From assembly GCF_016906535.1 (NCBI RefSeq), contig NC_057384.1:930001-994000 (forward strand): DNA of 64,000 bases, in the 5' to 3' direction. Source of the stretch: Rhizoctonia solani. Lineage: Eukaryota; Basidiomycota; Agaricomycetes; Cantharellales; Ceratobasidiaceae. A program made the translations under genes and the position numbers. Shown in pieces: positions 53,200 to 64,000 of this stretch. Under the pieces are notes generated by a model, which searched no databases, was not told the DNA's origin, and was given only the letters and a program-made list of their open reading frames with translations. Position 1 is the first letter of the stretch; the number at the start of each line of letters is the position of its first letter.

Positions 53200-55365
53200 A
53201 TGTCGACAACAACTATTCCCAGTCCTCGTAACAGTTTCCACTCGAGACCTGCCAGTGTTAGATCCAAACCTGCCAGTATTAGATCCAAGGCCTCTAGTGT
53301 TCGCTCCAAGGCAGAGTCTGTCCACTCTAGAGCAGTCAGCGTTCACTCGGAGAATATTCCTTTGCCTGCTGAACATGTTATTCCTCCAGAGCATATTAGT
53401 CCACCGCCTGAGCGTACTAGTGTCCACTCGGAGAATCTTAGACCTGGCTCTGAGCATCTTGTTCCTCTGGAGCACACGATCCCGCCTTTAGACCGTAGAA
53501 GTGTCCACTCTGAGCACACCAGTGTCCATTCACGACGTACCAGTCCTCGTTCTGAACATATAAGTATTCACTCTGTACCTGCCATCGCAAGCCAGAGCAC
53601 TCGCTCCCACAAGTCCATCTCGCTTACCAGTAGCATTGTTATCGATGCCGAACACAATACCAAACTACTCGACGTAATTCCTGGGTAAAATATTCTTCCA
53701 TTATTTCCACACACGTCACTCAAAAGGCCCACTAGATTCTTTGGCAAGATCGTAACACCCACATCTCCAGGTTATTCGGACGCTATTGGGCGCTGGGCCT
53801 ACAATGCCGAACGTCCAGCTCGCCTTGTAACCTACCCACGCTTCACCACCGATATATTTGTCGCCATTTCTCATGCATACAAAAGCTCACTTCCCATCGC
53901 TGTCCGAGGCGGTGGCCACTCGTGCGCAGGCACATCTTCTTCCACACACGGTCTTGTCATTGACCTTTCCAAACACTTTGCCCATGTCCGGGTCGACCCG
54001 ACCAATCGTATCGCATTCGTCGGAGGCGGTGCCATTTGGAAGGACGTGGACGAGGCAGCCATCAGATACGGTTTGGCCGCGGTTGGCGGGACCGTCAATC
54101 ATACTGGAGTAGGCGGACTAACTCTCGGCGGCGGCTATGGCTGGCTTACCGGCCAGTACGGCCTTGCTTGTGATAACATCGTCGCCGCTACCATCGTTAT
54201 TCCGGGTGCTGCGACCGCCCCGGGAGTCATCCAACCTACTTCGACCACCGTTTCGGCCTTTTCCGACCCCGATCTGTTCTTTGCTATACGAGGCGGTGGA
54301 GGAAATTTCGGGGTTGTAACAGAGTTCGCAATCAAACTTCATCCCCAGAGGCGAACAGTTTGGTCGGGAACCATTGTTTACGAGTCATCTGTATTGGAAG
54401 AATTGTTTGAAGCCCTGGACGCGTGGTGGGTGGACGCAGGTCAAGGTCACAAGCCCGGAGAAGCTGCTTTAGTCTTCTTCTTTCGCGATCCTGCCACTAA
54501 AGAGGTCAGGCCTGCCTATTCGATTTGTCAATAATTTATCTAACGCCTACACAAGTGTTGCATTGGTATGAGACCCTTCTTCAACGGATCAGCAGCGGAT
54601 GGAAGAAAGCGGTTCGCTTCATTCCTGGCTATTCGTGAGTATTCGGTGACGTCCTATGACCGTTCCTCGTATATAATCCAACTTTGCTAGAACACTTGGC
54701 GGATCAAACAAAAGAATTACCTTATGAAGTCATAAATGCACAACAAGTACAAGATTCCACCATGTAGTCTTGCCGTTTACTCACTCGATTGTACTACTAG
54801 AACGAACAGGCTCAGCACGGAGATAACGTCTATATGACGGGCACTTCAAGAACCTCTTTTCCCCCGTCTGCTGCACGGGCTCTCTTTACAACTTTTGCTG
54901 AAATCTCTGCTTCTCCTTTTGACGGATCCGCGGTAATCGTCGAATATCTACCTTTACATCTAGTTCGAGCCGCATCCTCCGAAACGAGTGCGTTCCCCGG
55001 TCGCATGAAGGGCGATAACATTGTTTTCCTGGTTCATTGGCCGCGAGAGGATCCTACAGGCAACACCGATGCCGCACGAGCTCATGCGACCAGACTAAAA
55101 CAGGTCATCTGGGCTCGAGAATGTGAGATCGGAGGGGAAGTCGATTCGTCGGGCTATGCAAACTACCGTGCGTGTTTGCATACATTCGTTGAATTTACTC
55201 ACGACTAGGATCACTTATGTTTGCCTACTAGAAACCGAAGCTGCAGATCACGACGCAGCTGCGATACATTTTGGACCGTTGTATCCTAGGTTGCAAGCAG
55301 TTAAAGCGATGTGTGATCCACATGGGATTTTTGACAAGTTTTACCCTATTCGACCGGCTTATTAG
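53200..55365 (+). CDS. BBE-type FAD-linked oxidase with a Ser-rich repeat extension
   Basis: Exon 1 (53200-53685) codes for about 160 residues of SVRSK / SVHSE-type repeats with no signal peptide. After an intron (to about 53733) comes the FAD-binding PCMH domain: FGKIVTPTSPGYSDAIGRW, AVRGGGHSCAG (His expected to bind FAD covalently), GGGAIWKDVDEAA, VGGTVNHTGVGGLTLGGG, GNFGVVTEFAIKLHP. Several short introns follow (near 54505-54555, 54635-54690, 54745-54800); then GDNVYMTGTSRTSFPP and the C-terminal BBE domain (FGPLYPRLQAVKAMCDP), stop at 55365. Family members oxidise sugars, alkaloids or other small molecules; the substrate is unknown. Most relatives are secreted; the missing signal and the repeat head are odd. 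Confidence 0.78.
53230..53580 (+). repeat. Degenerate coding repeats (SVRSK/SVHSE units)
   Basis: Units around tccgtccactc/gttcgctccaag recur about every 20-40 bp and code for a Ser/His/Arg/Glu-rich low-complexity region. Confidence 0.7.
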
Positions 55366-56088
55366 GTTTTCTATTCCCGTGTAAGTATAACCATGCATAA
55401 TTACGTAAATAAATGCACCCTCTGCCAAGTCAAATTCCCAATACAATACAAACGACTTGACCATTGGCGACTGATCGAGTGGGGTCAGTGCGTATAGGAA
55501 AGCATCACGGAGATGACGGGAGTCAGGTGTGTCTGGGGGCCTGCTTCCCTAATTAAACGCCGCAACTGACTAGCGCCTGTGTGCCAGGAATAGCGCAATT
55601 CGCTCAGAGCGAATTGTGCTATCTTTTGAGACAGCAATAAACCTTGCTATGCTACATGTGCGTGCTGCCAGTTCTGATAACCCACCCGAAGCGAATGGAG
55701 TAACTTGTCAATTATCGCATTGTGTGTCGTAGGCGACTCGAATGGTCTCTCCAAACTCCATCCAGTCAGGCACCGTGCGCATAATGGTCAACTCGAACGG
55801 TGTTCATGTTCTAACCCTGGCTTTAGAGTGACCGATCGTTCACGGTTTCCAAATGGCTAAACTCCCGCACCAATGATCCGTGGGGGAAGTCATGTTCCCC
55901 AGTCCTTCAATCATTATCTAACGCTCAAATGTCTTGGGTTTTTCTAATCCTGCAATGGCGCCCTACGGATATCCATTCTAGCCAAAGTTTTGGCTTCGAA
56001 TTTACCTTGTTACCCCTTTACACTCCACAATATCCTAGATATTTAAAGGTGCCTGAAATTCCCGGCTCGTCTTCATCCACAACTTACC
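55366..56088. other. Intergenic region with a short palindrome
   Basis: Between the FAD oxidase (+) and the potassium transporter (+). Contains a near-perfect palindrome at 55590-55622; otherwise no gene is seen. Confidence 0.5.
55590..55622. repeat. Palindrome with 16-bp arms
   Basis: atagcgcaattcgctc, one base (a), gagcgaattgtgctat; a single mismatch between arms. No T-run follows directly, and fungal genes do not use hairpin terminators; function unknown. Confidence 0.7.
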
Positions 56089-59000
56089 ATGGCCTCTACT
56101 CCCTCCATGTCAAAGGAGAAACTATCGAGCACTCCTCAGCATGGAAGAACCGAGGACCAGCGCCAAGTTCTCAAAGTCGGCGGGACTGCGCTTCTCGCAC
56201 TTAGCTTCCAGACATTAGGCAAGCACTTGTTGCGTTTCCTTTTGGGTGTCCTCTCACCATCTTTCTAGGTATCATTTACTCTGATATTGGTACTTCTCCC
56301 CTCTACGTATTGAATGGCATATGGCCATCCTCTGGTCCTCTCCCGAGTCAGGAGGATATCATTGGTGGCATTAGCGCTATAATATGGTCTCTGACGCTCC
56401 TCCCGATGCTGAAATACGTGAGTACATAGCCATTTGGTCTCTGGCCGGTTTCTGTCACCGATGGGCTATAGGTGCTAACTTGGTTCTCTTGCCCTCCTTA
56501 GGTTGGCTTCGCGTTATCGTTTGGTACCAAGGAAGGAGAAGGTGGCACATTCGCTCTCTACCACGGACTATTTCCTCCAAATTTTGTCTCTGACGAGGAG
56601 GATCGCTCATTGACCCACGACAGCAATTACAAATCTAAAAGCAGCGCTCCCGGTACACCAAGCACCTTTTCAACTGACAGGCTAGGAAAGAGCAGCTGGC
56701 TTCGCTGGGCTTTGCTTCCATGGGTTCGTTATTTGAGAAATTAGTTAACGTTATCTGACTCGGATCGGATTTCAGACTTTGTTTGGCACCGCCCTCTGCC
56801 TAGCTGACGGAGTTTTCACCCCAGCCGTGTCGGTTACCTCTGCGGTTGGCGGAATTGCGGTCGCGAAGAGCGATGTCTCCTCCAAAGTGGTGCCTATTTC
56901 AATCGTGCGTGGGGCCTCGTAGGATAGCTATATGCCTACTGAACTATGTCTAGGCTTTCCTTATCATTCTTTTTCTCCCTCAGCGATTCGGTACGACCAC
57001 TATTAGTCGTGTATTTGCTCCAGGTTAGGAAATTTCATCTCTACATCCTGGCGCTTCATGGATCACATTTAAATCCAGTCACTATGGGTTGGTTTCTGTT
57101 GCTGGGAATAACCGGTATAATGAACATTGTTCACTACCCCGGTGTATTCCGTGCATTCGATCCTAGCCGTGCTGTGCTTCGTGAGTGTGCACAAACGTGC
57201 CTATATAAATCACCACTCTTATATATGGAAATAGTATTTGTGCGCACCAAGAACTACGATATGTTGGCTGGCGTGCTGCTAGCAGTGACTGGATGTGAGG
57301 CCTTGTTTGCAAAGTAGGTCACAAAGAATTCGATATGACGAAGATACCTCGCTAACGCCTTTTTATTGTAGTCTGGGACAATTTAACGCAACCTCTATTA
57401 GGGTGTGACCCAAGTATCGCTCTTAACCCGGTCCGATTACTGACCAAGCCCCATAGCTGTCTTTTATATTTGTTACTTATCCTGCGCTCGTGCTGGCGTA
57501 TCTTGGACAAGGTGCCCGCCTCATCGCTGACGGAGAAGAGGTCTTCAGCAATGTTTTCTATAAGACCATTCCTGGCCCGACAGGAGGTCCCTTGTATTGG
57601 ATCATGTTCCTGTTTGCCATTCTTGCTACGGTCAGCTCAATATTGACTTTCTTTTCAACCACGCTGCTTATTCACCCGTCACATTAGTTGATAGCATCTC
57701 AGGCGATGATCACTGCTGCATTCAGCTTGGTTAGTACCCGCATATACTGGCTAGCGCTCATATAACAACTATTCCGAATTGAAATCTAGACTCAGCAACT
57801 TATCAATCTTCGCAGCTTCCCTCCTTTATTAATGAAGTACACATCCGAAACAATTCAGGGACAAGTCTATGTTCCTGCGGTCAACTGGGCTCGTAAGTGT
57901 GTATTTCTCTTTTACGGAATTGGTAATAACTTGTCATTTTCAAGTCGGGATTGGATGTATCATTGTCGTTGCGGCATTCAAGGACCTTGCTGCCTTAACG
58001 AATGCTTATGGGTGCGTGGTTCAGACATTACAATCAGCAATCATGGAGAACTAAAGCGATCATGACATCTCCAGATTTGCAGTGTCCACTGTCATGTTTA
58101 TTACAACTACTTTGATCACTCTCCAAATCCCACTCGTTAAGCGCATTCCAGTTGTATTTGGAGTTGCGTTCCTTTTATTTTTCGGCTTTATTGATGGTCA
58201 GTTAGATTATTTTCATTCCACGACGCTTGGTTCACTGAATGTCTTGCGAACAGGTCTTTTCTGGGGAGCGTCTCTAAAAAAGATTCCCCATGGTGCCTGG
58301 GTCCCTCTCATGATTGGATGCGCACTGTATGCCAGCCATGATCAAAGTTTAAATTGTATGCTGACGATAACTTCGCAAGGATGGCAATAATGTGGTTCTG
58401 GACTTGGGCCAAAGGACTTGAGGATGAGTTCGACGGCGCCAATAGACGCAACCTCCGTCACTTCATCATGATTGATTCCATTGGTCCCGATGAGAAGTTT
58501 TCTCCTGCCGTCATTTCTACCTACTCCCAAACGAATACTGTGAACGAAGAAATCACCTCCGCTGACGACCAACCCGCAATGGAAGATGATCTCGAGAATG
58601 AGAAGCTGGGCTTGTACCTGTTGACCGACAGGCAAGATAGAAGACTCCTTCCTCGCGTTGAGACCGCTGCAGTTTTTCACAAACTCTCTGCGGGAAAGGG
58701 TGTTCCTCATGCATTTTATGGTGGGCACCCTAAATCACATCCTTGAATATTAACTAAATTGTGAGGTAAGCTTTCCTGCGGCAGTGGCCAGCTCTTCCTC
58801 GCGTTGTTGTAAGTCTGCCACCTCGCCTTATAGTCTTGTTATACTAATTTAGTTTTTTACTTTCTAGATTTTCCTCTCAGTTCGAATTATGCCTACTGCT
58901 CGTGTTCCGGCCGAAGACCGTTACGTCGTCACTCGCGTCCGGTCACTCCCTGGGTTCTATGGCGTAACTTATTTTAAAGGATTCCGCGATGATTTCCAAG

Positions 59001-59399
59001 TGAACATCGACGATGTTATCGAGAAATTATACGTTCTCGAACTTCGCGCTGCTGGACCAGGCCCTGCTCAAGCCCTCAAGACCGCGAGCAAAATTACGAC
59101 GCATATAGTGCCAAGCTATTATGTTGTCAGTCGTCCTGTCGGCGCAGGATTTTTGTCCCCCGTCGTTGATTGGATACGGTAAGCTATATACTTATAAGCT
59201 AAGACTTTAACATTTTTTATATTTTTCTTAGTGCTATGCTTGTGGAAGGAGTCTATCGTCGCATGTCTACTATGTTCCCTGAGACTGCTAACTGGTTAGG
59301 ATCAGCGGACGAGTGAGTTGACGTTCTGGCACATCCATGTCGTACGACTAATCTAAGCGATCCAGGATTATTCGCGTTGGCGTTAATGCAGTCATCTAA
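56089..59399 (+). CDS. HAK/KUP-type high-affinity potassium transporter
   Basis: Plasma-membrane K+ uptake protein of the KUP/HAK/KT family. The start MASTPSMSKEKLSS (56089) leads into IIYSDIGTSPLYVLNG, the family signature (usually IYGD; here Ser replaces Gly). Membrane segments continue through VGFALSFGTKEGEGGTFALY, TLFGTALCLADGVFTPAVSV, WFLLLGITGIMNIVH, MLAGVLLAVTGCEALFAN, YPALVLAYLGQGARLI, GCIIVVAAFKDLAALTNAYG, FITTTLITLQIPLVKR and FWGASLKKIPHGAWVPL. A long cytosolic C-terminal part follows and ends GVNAVI (59399). At least ten short introns; the first (56219-56268) seems to be a GC-AG intron. No frameshift is needed. Confidence 0.88.
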
Positions 59400-59784
59400 C
59401 TACATATTTTCTGTACATCGACTGGTTTCTGCACACTGGGCGATCTCTACCTTTATGTCTTATATTGAAATACGAACATGAAATTTCCTGATTGCAAGAT
59501 GGCACGGTTACGGAAAGGTGATAAATGTTGACATCAAATATGAGTTGGCACGAGAAAATCCCAAATAGGGCACCATGACTCAATGTCGGCAGTGACACAT
59601 TGTAAGAGAATAGTAAATCAATAAGTACGTGATCCTTTGGCAAAGAAGATAACAAAACTAAGATGTGTGAGCACGAATAGCCCAAGTTGCATACAAGTGT
59701 AACGGATGCACAGCAAGTAGGTCAGCATTAAGTATACATGAACAGTGACATTGGGGGGTCTCGATAAATAATTAATAACGCTCA
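59400..59784. other. Intergenic region between convergent genes
   Basis: 3' flanks of the transporter gene (+) and the Ser-rich gene (-). AT-rich; no gene seen. Confidence 0.5.
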
Positions 59785-61814
59785 TCAGCAGTGACGAACA
59801 AAGTCGTCGTCGGGGTGGGCAGAGCCTTCAGACTCAGAAAGTACCACGGGGGCTACTTTACCTAGAGGGTGACCAAGTCCACGACTCTGGTAGTTTGCGG
59901 GCCCGTCTACATGGTTATGAACAGCAGATTTGGGAACCACGGAACCGTCCTCGCCAGAAGATAAGTATTGGTCGTACTCGTCTTCGTTATCGCTTTCGTC
60001 CTCGTCATCCCCTTCGTTTCCGTCGACCAGCGGCTTTACTGGACCAGGAACTTGCGCAGGAGAGGACAAGGCAATGCTATAGGGGCCTTCAGGATAATGG
60101 GATTCAGGTAACACGTTTTCGGGATGGACGTGCGGGATACGTGGATCAGGAGACGGTGTGGGAGGCGAAGGTCCGTCAACCCAGGCATCACGCTTCGCGA
60201 GATGAAACATGGGGGAATAGATTTGAGCCCCGGTGTTGTGAGGAATTTGGGCGCTCACAAAGGGCCGAAGGTGAACATGAGCTGATTCGTCCTATACAAT
60301 ACTTTAGTGATCAACTTGGTTAAGCGAATGGCTAACTTACTTCATTGAGGTAAAGGGGGCCTTGGGACGACCCTGGATGAATAGCTGGACCAAACATGGA
60401 CTCCTCTGAACGATTACCTACCAGTCCGATCTCGCTTTCATCACCATGACTTTCACCATATGAATAGCTCCAGGCCCTGCTCTGACTATGCAACACGCCA
60501 AGGTTCCGGACTGGGCCAGAACTGTCTTCTTGGAGGGATGAGGGATAGTCATAGGAGGGCGAGGGATCGGTAGGCGTCAAATTGTCGGCCCCATCAGTGC
60601 GTCCGATTTGCCGCAGCGGTGGATGAGAGCTGGAGGAAAACTGGTTCTCTCTAGAGTTTAAAGAAGGGGACATGATGGAGGGTAGCAAGGGAACATGAGA
60701 GCATTCCGAGGGACTAGCGAAGTAGAGGTGGTATCCCATCACGCTCGTGTCGTCTAGATCCTGCGTATTCGCATTGTTATTGGTGAGACGAGTCGCCTCG
60801 TTAGAGCTCAAGATAGGTGTAGAGGTAGCAGGAGGTAGGGTTCCGTACTGTGATTCGTTGATAGATCCCGCCCCGATCCCGAAAGCTGGAGAAATACTTG
60901 TGTTGAAGGGATTGGGAAAGTTCAAATCGTGATAGCTGAAGACACCAGAAAGCGAGCTTGGTGTACTACAAGCAACCGGCCTAGGGCAATGGACCTTACC
61001 TGGGCTCACGTAGGTCACCGGACCCAAATTAGGTGAGTTATGGTGGTTCGATCCAGCCTCAACGACGGGTGACGGGGGGCTATCACCGTTATGTAGAACT
61101 TGACTAAGCTCCGCGTCAGAACTTTGGTGCAGACTGCAGATAGAGTTGTGAGAGGTTTCCCTAGAAGAGGGAAGTTCAATTGTAGGCGCAATGTCGAACG
61201 TTGGGATTGGAATAGAGAAAATACGTCGACCAGAAGCGACGTTGGTCCGGACCAAGGTTGGGTGTCCGCGACTAGGTTCGGGTGATGAGAACAAGTTACG
61301 ATAGAACCGCGAGCGTAAATCATCCGAGCGAGTTGGCAGAATCCCGGGAAGGACGCGTTCAGCAGCGATGTCATCTTCGCCCACAGCGGGAAGCAAACTA
61401 CCAGGGACATTGACAGGAACTGAGGTTGATGTGTGGGGTAAAGCGGAGAGCGGGCCTTGAAGGATATTTCCAGAGCCAATGACTCCCTTGATAGTTAAAA
61501 TGTCAAGATATATGATATATATATACACAAATAGCACTTACCGGAGGAGGGTTATTAGGCGAATGCAGGTTTGAGATATCAGAGATAGGCAACGAGTGTG
61601 CAGATGGTGCGTCACAGGTGCATATAGCGATATGCTTAACAAAAAAAGCAGAAGTATTGGAAGAGCCATTATCGGGGAAATATACTAGGTTAGATTCAGA
61701 GACACGGTCAGCATGAGGAGAAATTGAACGGTCAGCAGAAGCATGACCGCCATCAAGCTCGTGGGCATCAAGGCGAACCAGTCCAGAATCAAACTCAGAT
61801 ATATGAGAAGACAT
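59785..61814 (-). CDS. Ser/Pro-rich protein of unknown function
   Basis: Not recognised. Three exons by splice signals: start ATG at 61814 (MSSHISEFDSGLVRLDAH), intron about 61541-61487 (GTAAGTGCT...CAAG), a long exon to 60341, intron to about 60293 (GTAAGTTAG...GTATAG), and a last exon from DESAHVHLRPFVSAQIP to the stop at 59785. About 640 residues, rich in Ser, Pro, Asn and Thr and mostly low-complexity, suggesting disorder. The C terminus has an acidic run (EGDDEDESDNEDEYDQY). No membrane segment or known domain seen. Could be a regulatory or scaffold protein; this is only a guess from composition. Confidence 0.55.
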
Positions 61815-62288
61815 TATCTTATTGAGAATGCTGAAAAATAGAGATAGATCAAGTCGAACGAGGTGTGCGGGGAGAGGGAGGGCAACTCGTTCACTTGGGG
61901 CAATCCTCCTCCCCTGCACCATGTTTTGTACATCTACGATGAGGCTTACAGGCAAGAAGCTCCGAGCTTAACACAATGCAGCTTGTATTCCACACAGAAG
62001 GGGGTGAGGTCAATTTCTATAGCGATATGATCATCGGTGGGTTGGGAGGGGAGAAAGATTTGGCCAGCTGTGGGTGGCGTGACAAGGACGTACCTAGACT
62101 TGATGGCCATGATGGCCCAACTGATTTGCTTTGTTTCGTCCGAGCGATGGTCATAGAGAGTGGCCAAGTTTGGCAAGCATATGTTCTATTCGTCCATAGA
62201 CAAGACAAAAAGCCGCCCAACATTTGCGGGATCGAAACCGAGGTGCACAGCAAGCGAGGAAAACACTAGAGTCAAGAATAGAACGCGT
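61815..62288. other. Intergenic region
   Basis: Upstream of the Ser-rich gene and downstream of the SET/NAP gene, both on the minus strand. No supported gene. Confidence 0.5.
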
Positions 62289-63401
62289 TTATGAGCGCTT
62301 GGCCTTCTTTTTGCGGGGTTGTTCAAGGTCAATCTCTTCCTCATCGTCATCATCATCCTCTTCATCCTCTTCATCACTGTCCATCTCATCGTCGCTGTCT
62401 ATCATAGCTCGGCCCTGAATATAGGTTATAGTCACAATGAAACGCAAGCATAATTAAACACGTACCATCTCGCCCTCACCACGGTAATAACTCAGTGCAT
62501 GAGGGAAAATATCTTGAACGATCGTCGGTCCAATCTAGGACAAATACCGTCAGTGATACCATAACAAGGGCAAACAAATAAACAACATACTTCACCGAAA
62601 TCGGGACCATGCTCGAACCAGTTGAAGAAGCTACCGATCTCTTCAACGTCCTCCGGGTCTTCAGGGTTAACAATCCGAGGAGAGAGCTTGGTCAGGTTAT
62701 GAGCATCATCTTTCCAGTTAATTTTGATGGACTGTAAGACACTCGGTCAGAAAATGGACGATATTTTTGCGGATATACTGACCTGGGGAGTGATGTGGGA
62801 TTCCCATTCGAACACTTCTTGGGCATCTGAAACGCCGTTTGCGTCAACGTTTGTGCCAGGTGCTGGGGTGCCTGTGGGAGGAGTGTACTTGTACTCTTTC
62901 TTAAGAGTTTTGTCCGAAAAATATGGGTTTTCAGAAAATTCCTGTTGAAAACATCAAATTGACGAAATTTATGCCAATGCTCAGCTACTCACAAAGATAA
63001 TACTAAATGCACGGGGCTCCACCGAATCATATTCAACCCACAAGTCAGTCAGGTGAGAAAGAGCCTTCATGTCATCTTGACCGGCTACGACCACGGCAAG
63101 CCGCGCATGCTGAGCGAGCGCCGTACCCCAGAAACGAGGAAGGGACTTGACAGCCTCGCGGCGGGCGGCATATATAGGCTGCATAATTTTTTGAGTGGCG
63201 ATGTCCACAGCAATTTCGGCTCGCTCGTGCACTGTCGCCCGAGTAAACTTCATGAACACGATGGGTGTAAATAAACATACATTTGGTTTGTGCATCTACG
63301 AGCTCCTGCTGCTGGTCATTCAATTGGGGGACATCCAATGGCGATGCCAGTTCCTTGATGGCATCTTCGTCTGCTCGTCGTTTTGCGCTATTCTTGGACA
63401 T
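62289..63401 (-). CDS. SET/NAP1-family histone chaperone (TAF-I/Vps75 type)
   Basis: Nuclear histone chaperone. Start MSKNSAKRRADEDAIKELA (63401); after an intron (near 63281-63237) the dimerisation helix region (RAEIAVDIATQKIMQPIYAARREAV) and the earmuff domain (FWGTALAQHARLAVVVAGQDD, LWVEYDSVEPRAFSIIF). Then, across short introns, EFSENPYFSDKTLKKEY, SIKINWKDDAHNLT, FFNWFE and DIFPHALSYYRGEGE, with the acidic tail DSDDEMDSDEEDEEDDDDD and basic end PRKKKAKRS (stop TAA at 62289). The tail is coded by a gat/gag repeat. About six exons; the reading frame looks clean. A closer match to SET/TAF-I than to Nap1 because the N terminus is short. Confidence 0.85.
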
Positions 63402-64000
63402 GGCGGGCGGTCGTAGAGTATGAGTTCAAGAAAATTGAAGTTCCATTTCTGTCTCATTTGTGACCACCCTGAGTTCTGGTGGCGGTACATCACGTGTCCG
63501 GGCCCTGGCTGCCGCATATACAGGAGAATACTCGTGTAGCTCCCGACAAGTTTAAACTCGACTTGCCTAGAATGTAATTATTCAAAGACAAATACAATAT
63601 AGACATCAATATTTCTCTACTCGTTCCTCTACCATCAACGATATCGGTTGGTCGTTTGGCACGTTTGCGGTAGAGTGACACTTGCTTGCGACGTCATTTG
63701 CAAACATGCACGGGTAAGCCATTTTGAGCATGCTTCCAGAGCGGCCCCCGTGGCCGGCAGATACCCCGAAGCGGGTCACATAAATTATAACATTGTGGAG
63801 CCCGGAGCATTCCAGAAATTGGTATACCAAAATCCAGGAGATATCAACATTCGACCTAACTTGTTTCGGGAGTCAGCTCATTTGTAAACCAAATTTACTG
63901 CTTGGTACTTAAACTTCCAACAGCCCCATATCACATTATTGCCTATCATCTCATCTACCGCCATACCTTTGAATTCATCTCTCGCTGCTTGCTACCTCTC
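63402..64000. other. 5' flank of the SET/NAP gene; no supported gene
   Basis: Short ORFs only. The last 100 bases (pyrimidine-rich, tcatctctcgctgcttgctacctctc) could be the 5' leader of a plus-strand gene beginning beyond the window. Confidence 0.4.

Noticed and set aside
1..64000. CRISPR arrays, bacterial operons or ribosome-binding sites
   Set aside because: No regularly spaced repeats; genes have spliceosomal introns, so the DNA is eukaryotic.

Overview
The window reads as nuclear DNA of a filamentous basidiomycete, most likely a Rhizoctonia-type agaricomycete. This is inferred from short 45-60 bp GT-AG introns in nearly every host gene, from the gene set, and from Ty3/gypsy chromoviruses with a C-terminal chromodomain. 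No rRNA, intact tRNA or CRISPR array was seen.

Bases 1 to about 31,100 are a nested graveyard of LTR retrotransposons. I distinguish: F (3' end plus LTR, 1-1406); A (minus, truncated, 1407 to about 4240); A2 (minus, full length, 4257-10910, target-site duplication tttgt); B (plus, 3' two thirds, 10911-14179); E (minus relic, 15221-15924); C (plus, 15925-29182), itself split by a solo LTR (20150-20721, TSD cttcc) and by the full-length element D (minus, 20826-27095, TSD gcttc); and further LTR fragments to about 30,750. The tails of A2, B, C, D and the E fragment all end in a chromodomain, and A, A2, C and D carry recognisable gag. A2, D and C show the same self-priming design as Tf1/sushi elements: an 11-13 nt site two bases inside the 5' LTR is complementary to LTR sequence 34-35 nt downstream of the TATA box. 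Matching TSD pairs and a matching LTR pair, now in opposite orientation at 14.2 kb and 29.7 kb, show that this cluster has been inverted or otherwise rearranged. Most copies carry C-to-T/G-to-A damage.

Bases 31,300-64,000 are a gene-rich host segment: a decayed rhodanese/dual-specificity phosphatase gene (-), a CUE-domain DEF1-like gene (-), eIF5A (-), a 4'-phosphopantetheinyl transferase (+), a Mis12 kinetochore gene (+), a Frag1/DRAM/Sfk1 membrane protein (-), a gene-poor 3.3 kb gap, the TFIIIC B-block subunit (-), a berberine-bridge-type FAD oxidase with a Ser-rich repeat extension (+), a HAK/KUP potassium transporter (+), a Ser-rich protein of unknown function (-) and a SET/NAP1 histone chaperone (-). 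These are unrelated single-copy genes, not a pathway cluster. Divergent pairs (eIF5A/PPTase, TFIIIC/FAD oxidase) probably share promoter regions.

Several conserved host genes (DEF1-like, Mis12) are broken by apparent one-base deletions, so residual long-read indel errors are a real possibility. Exon limits given here are read by eye from splice signals and protein similarity remembered from the families; they were not checked against transcripts.
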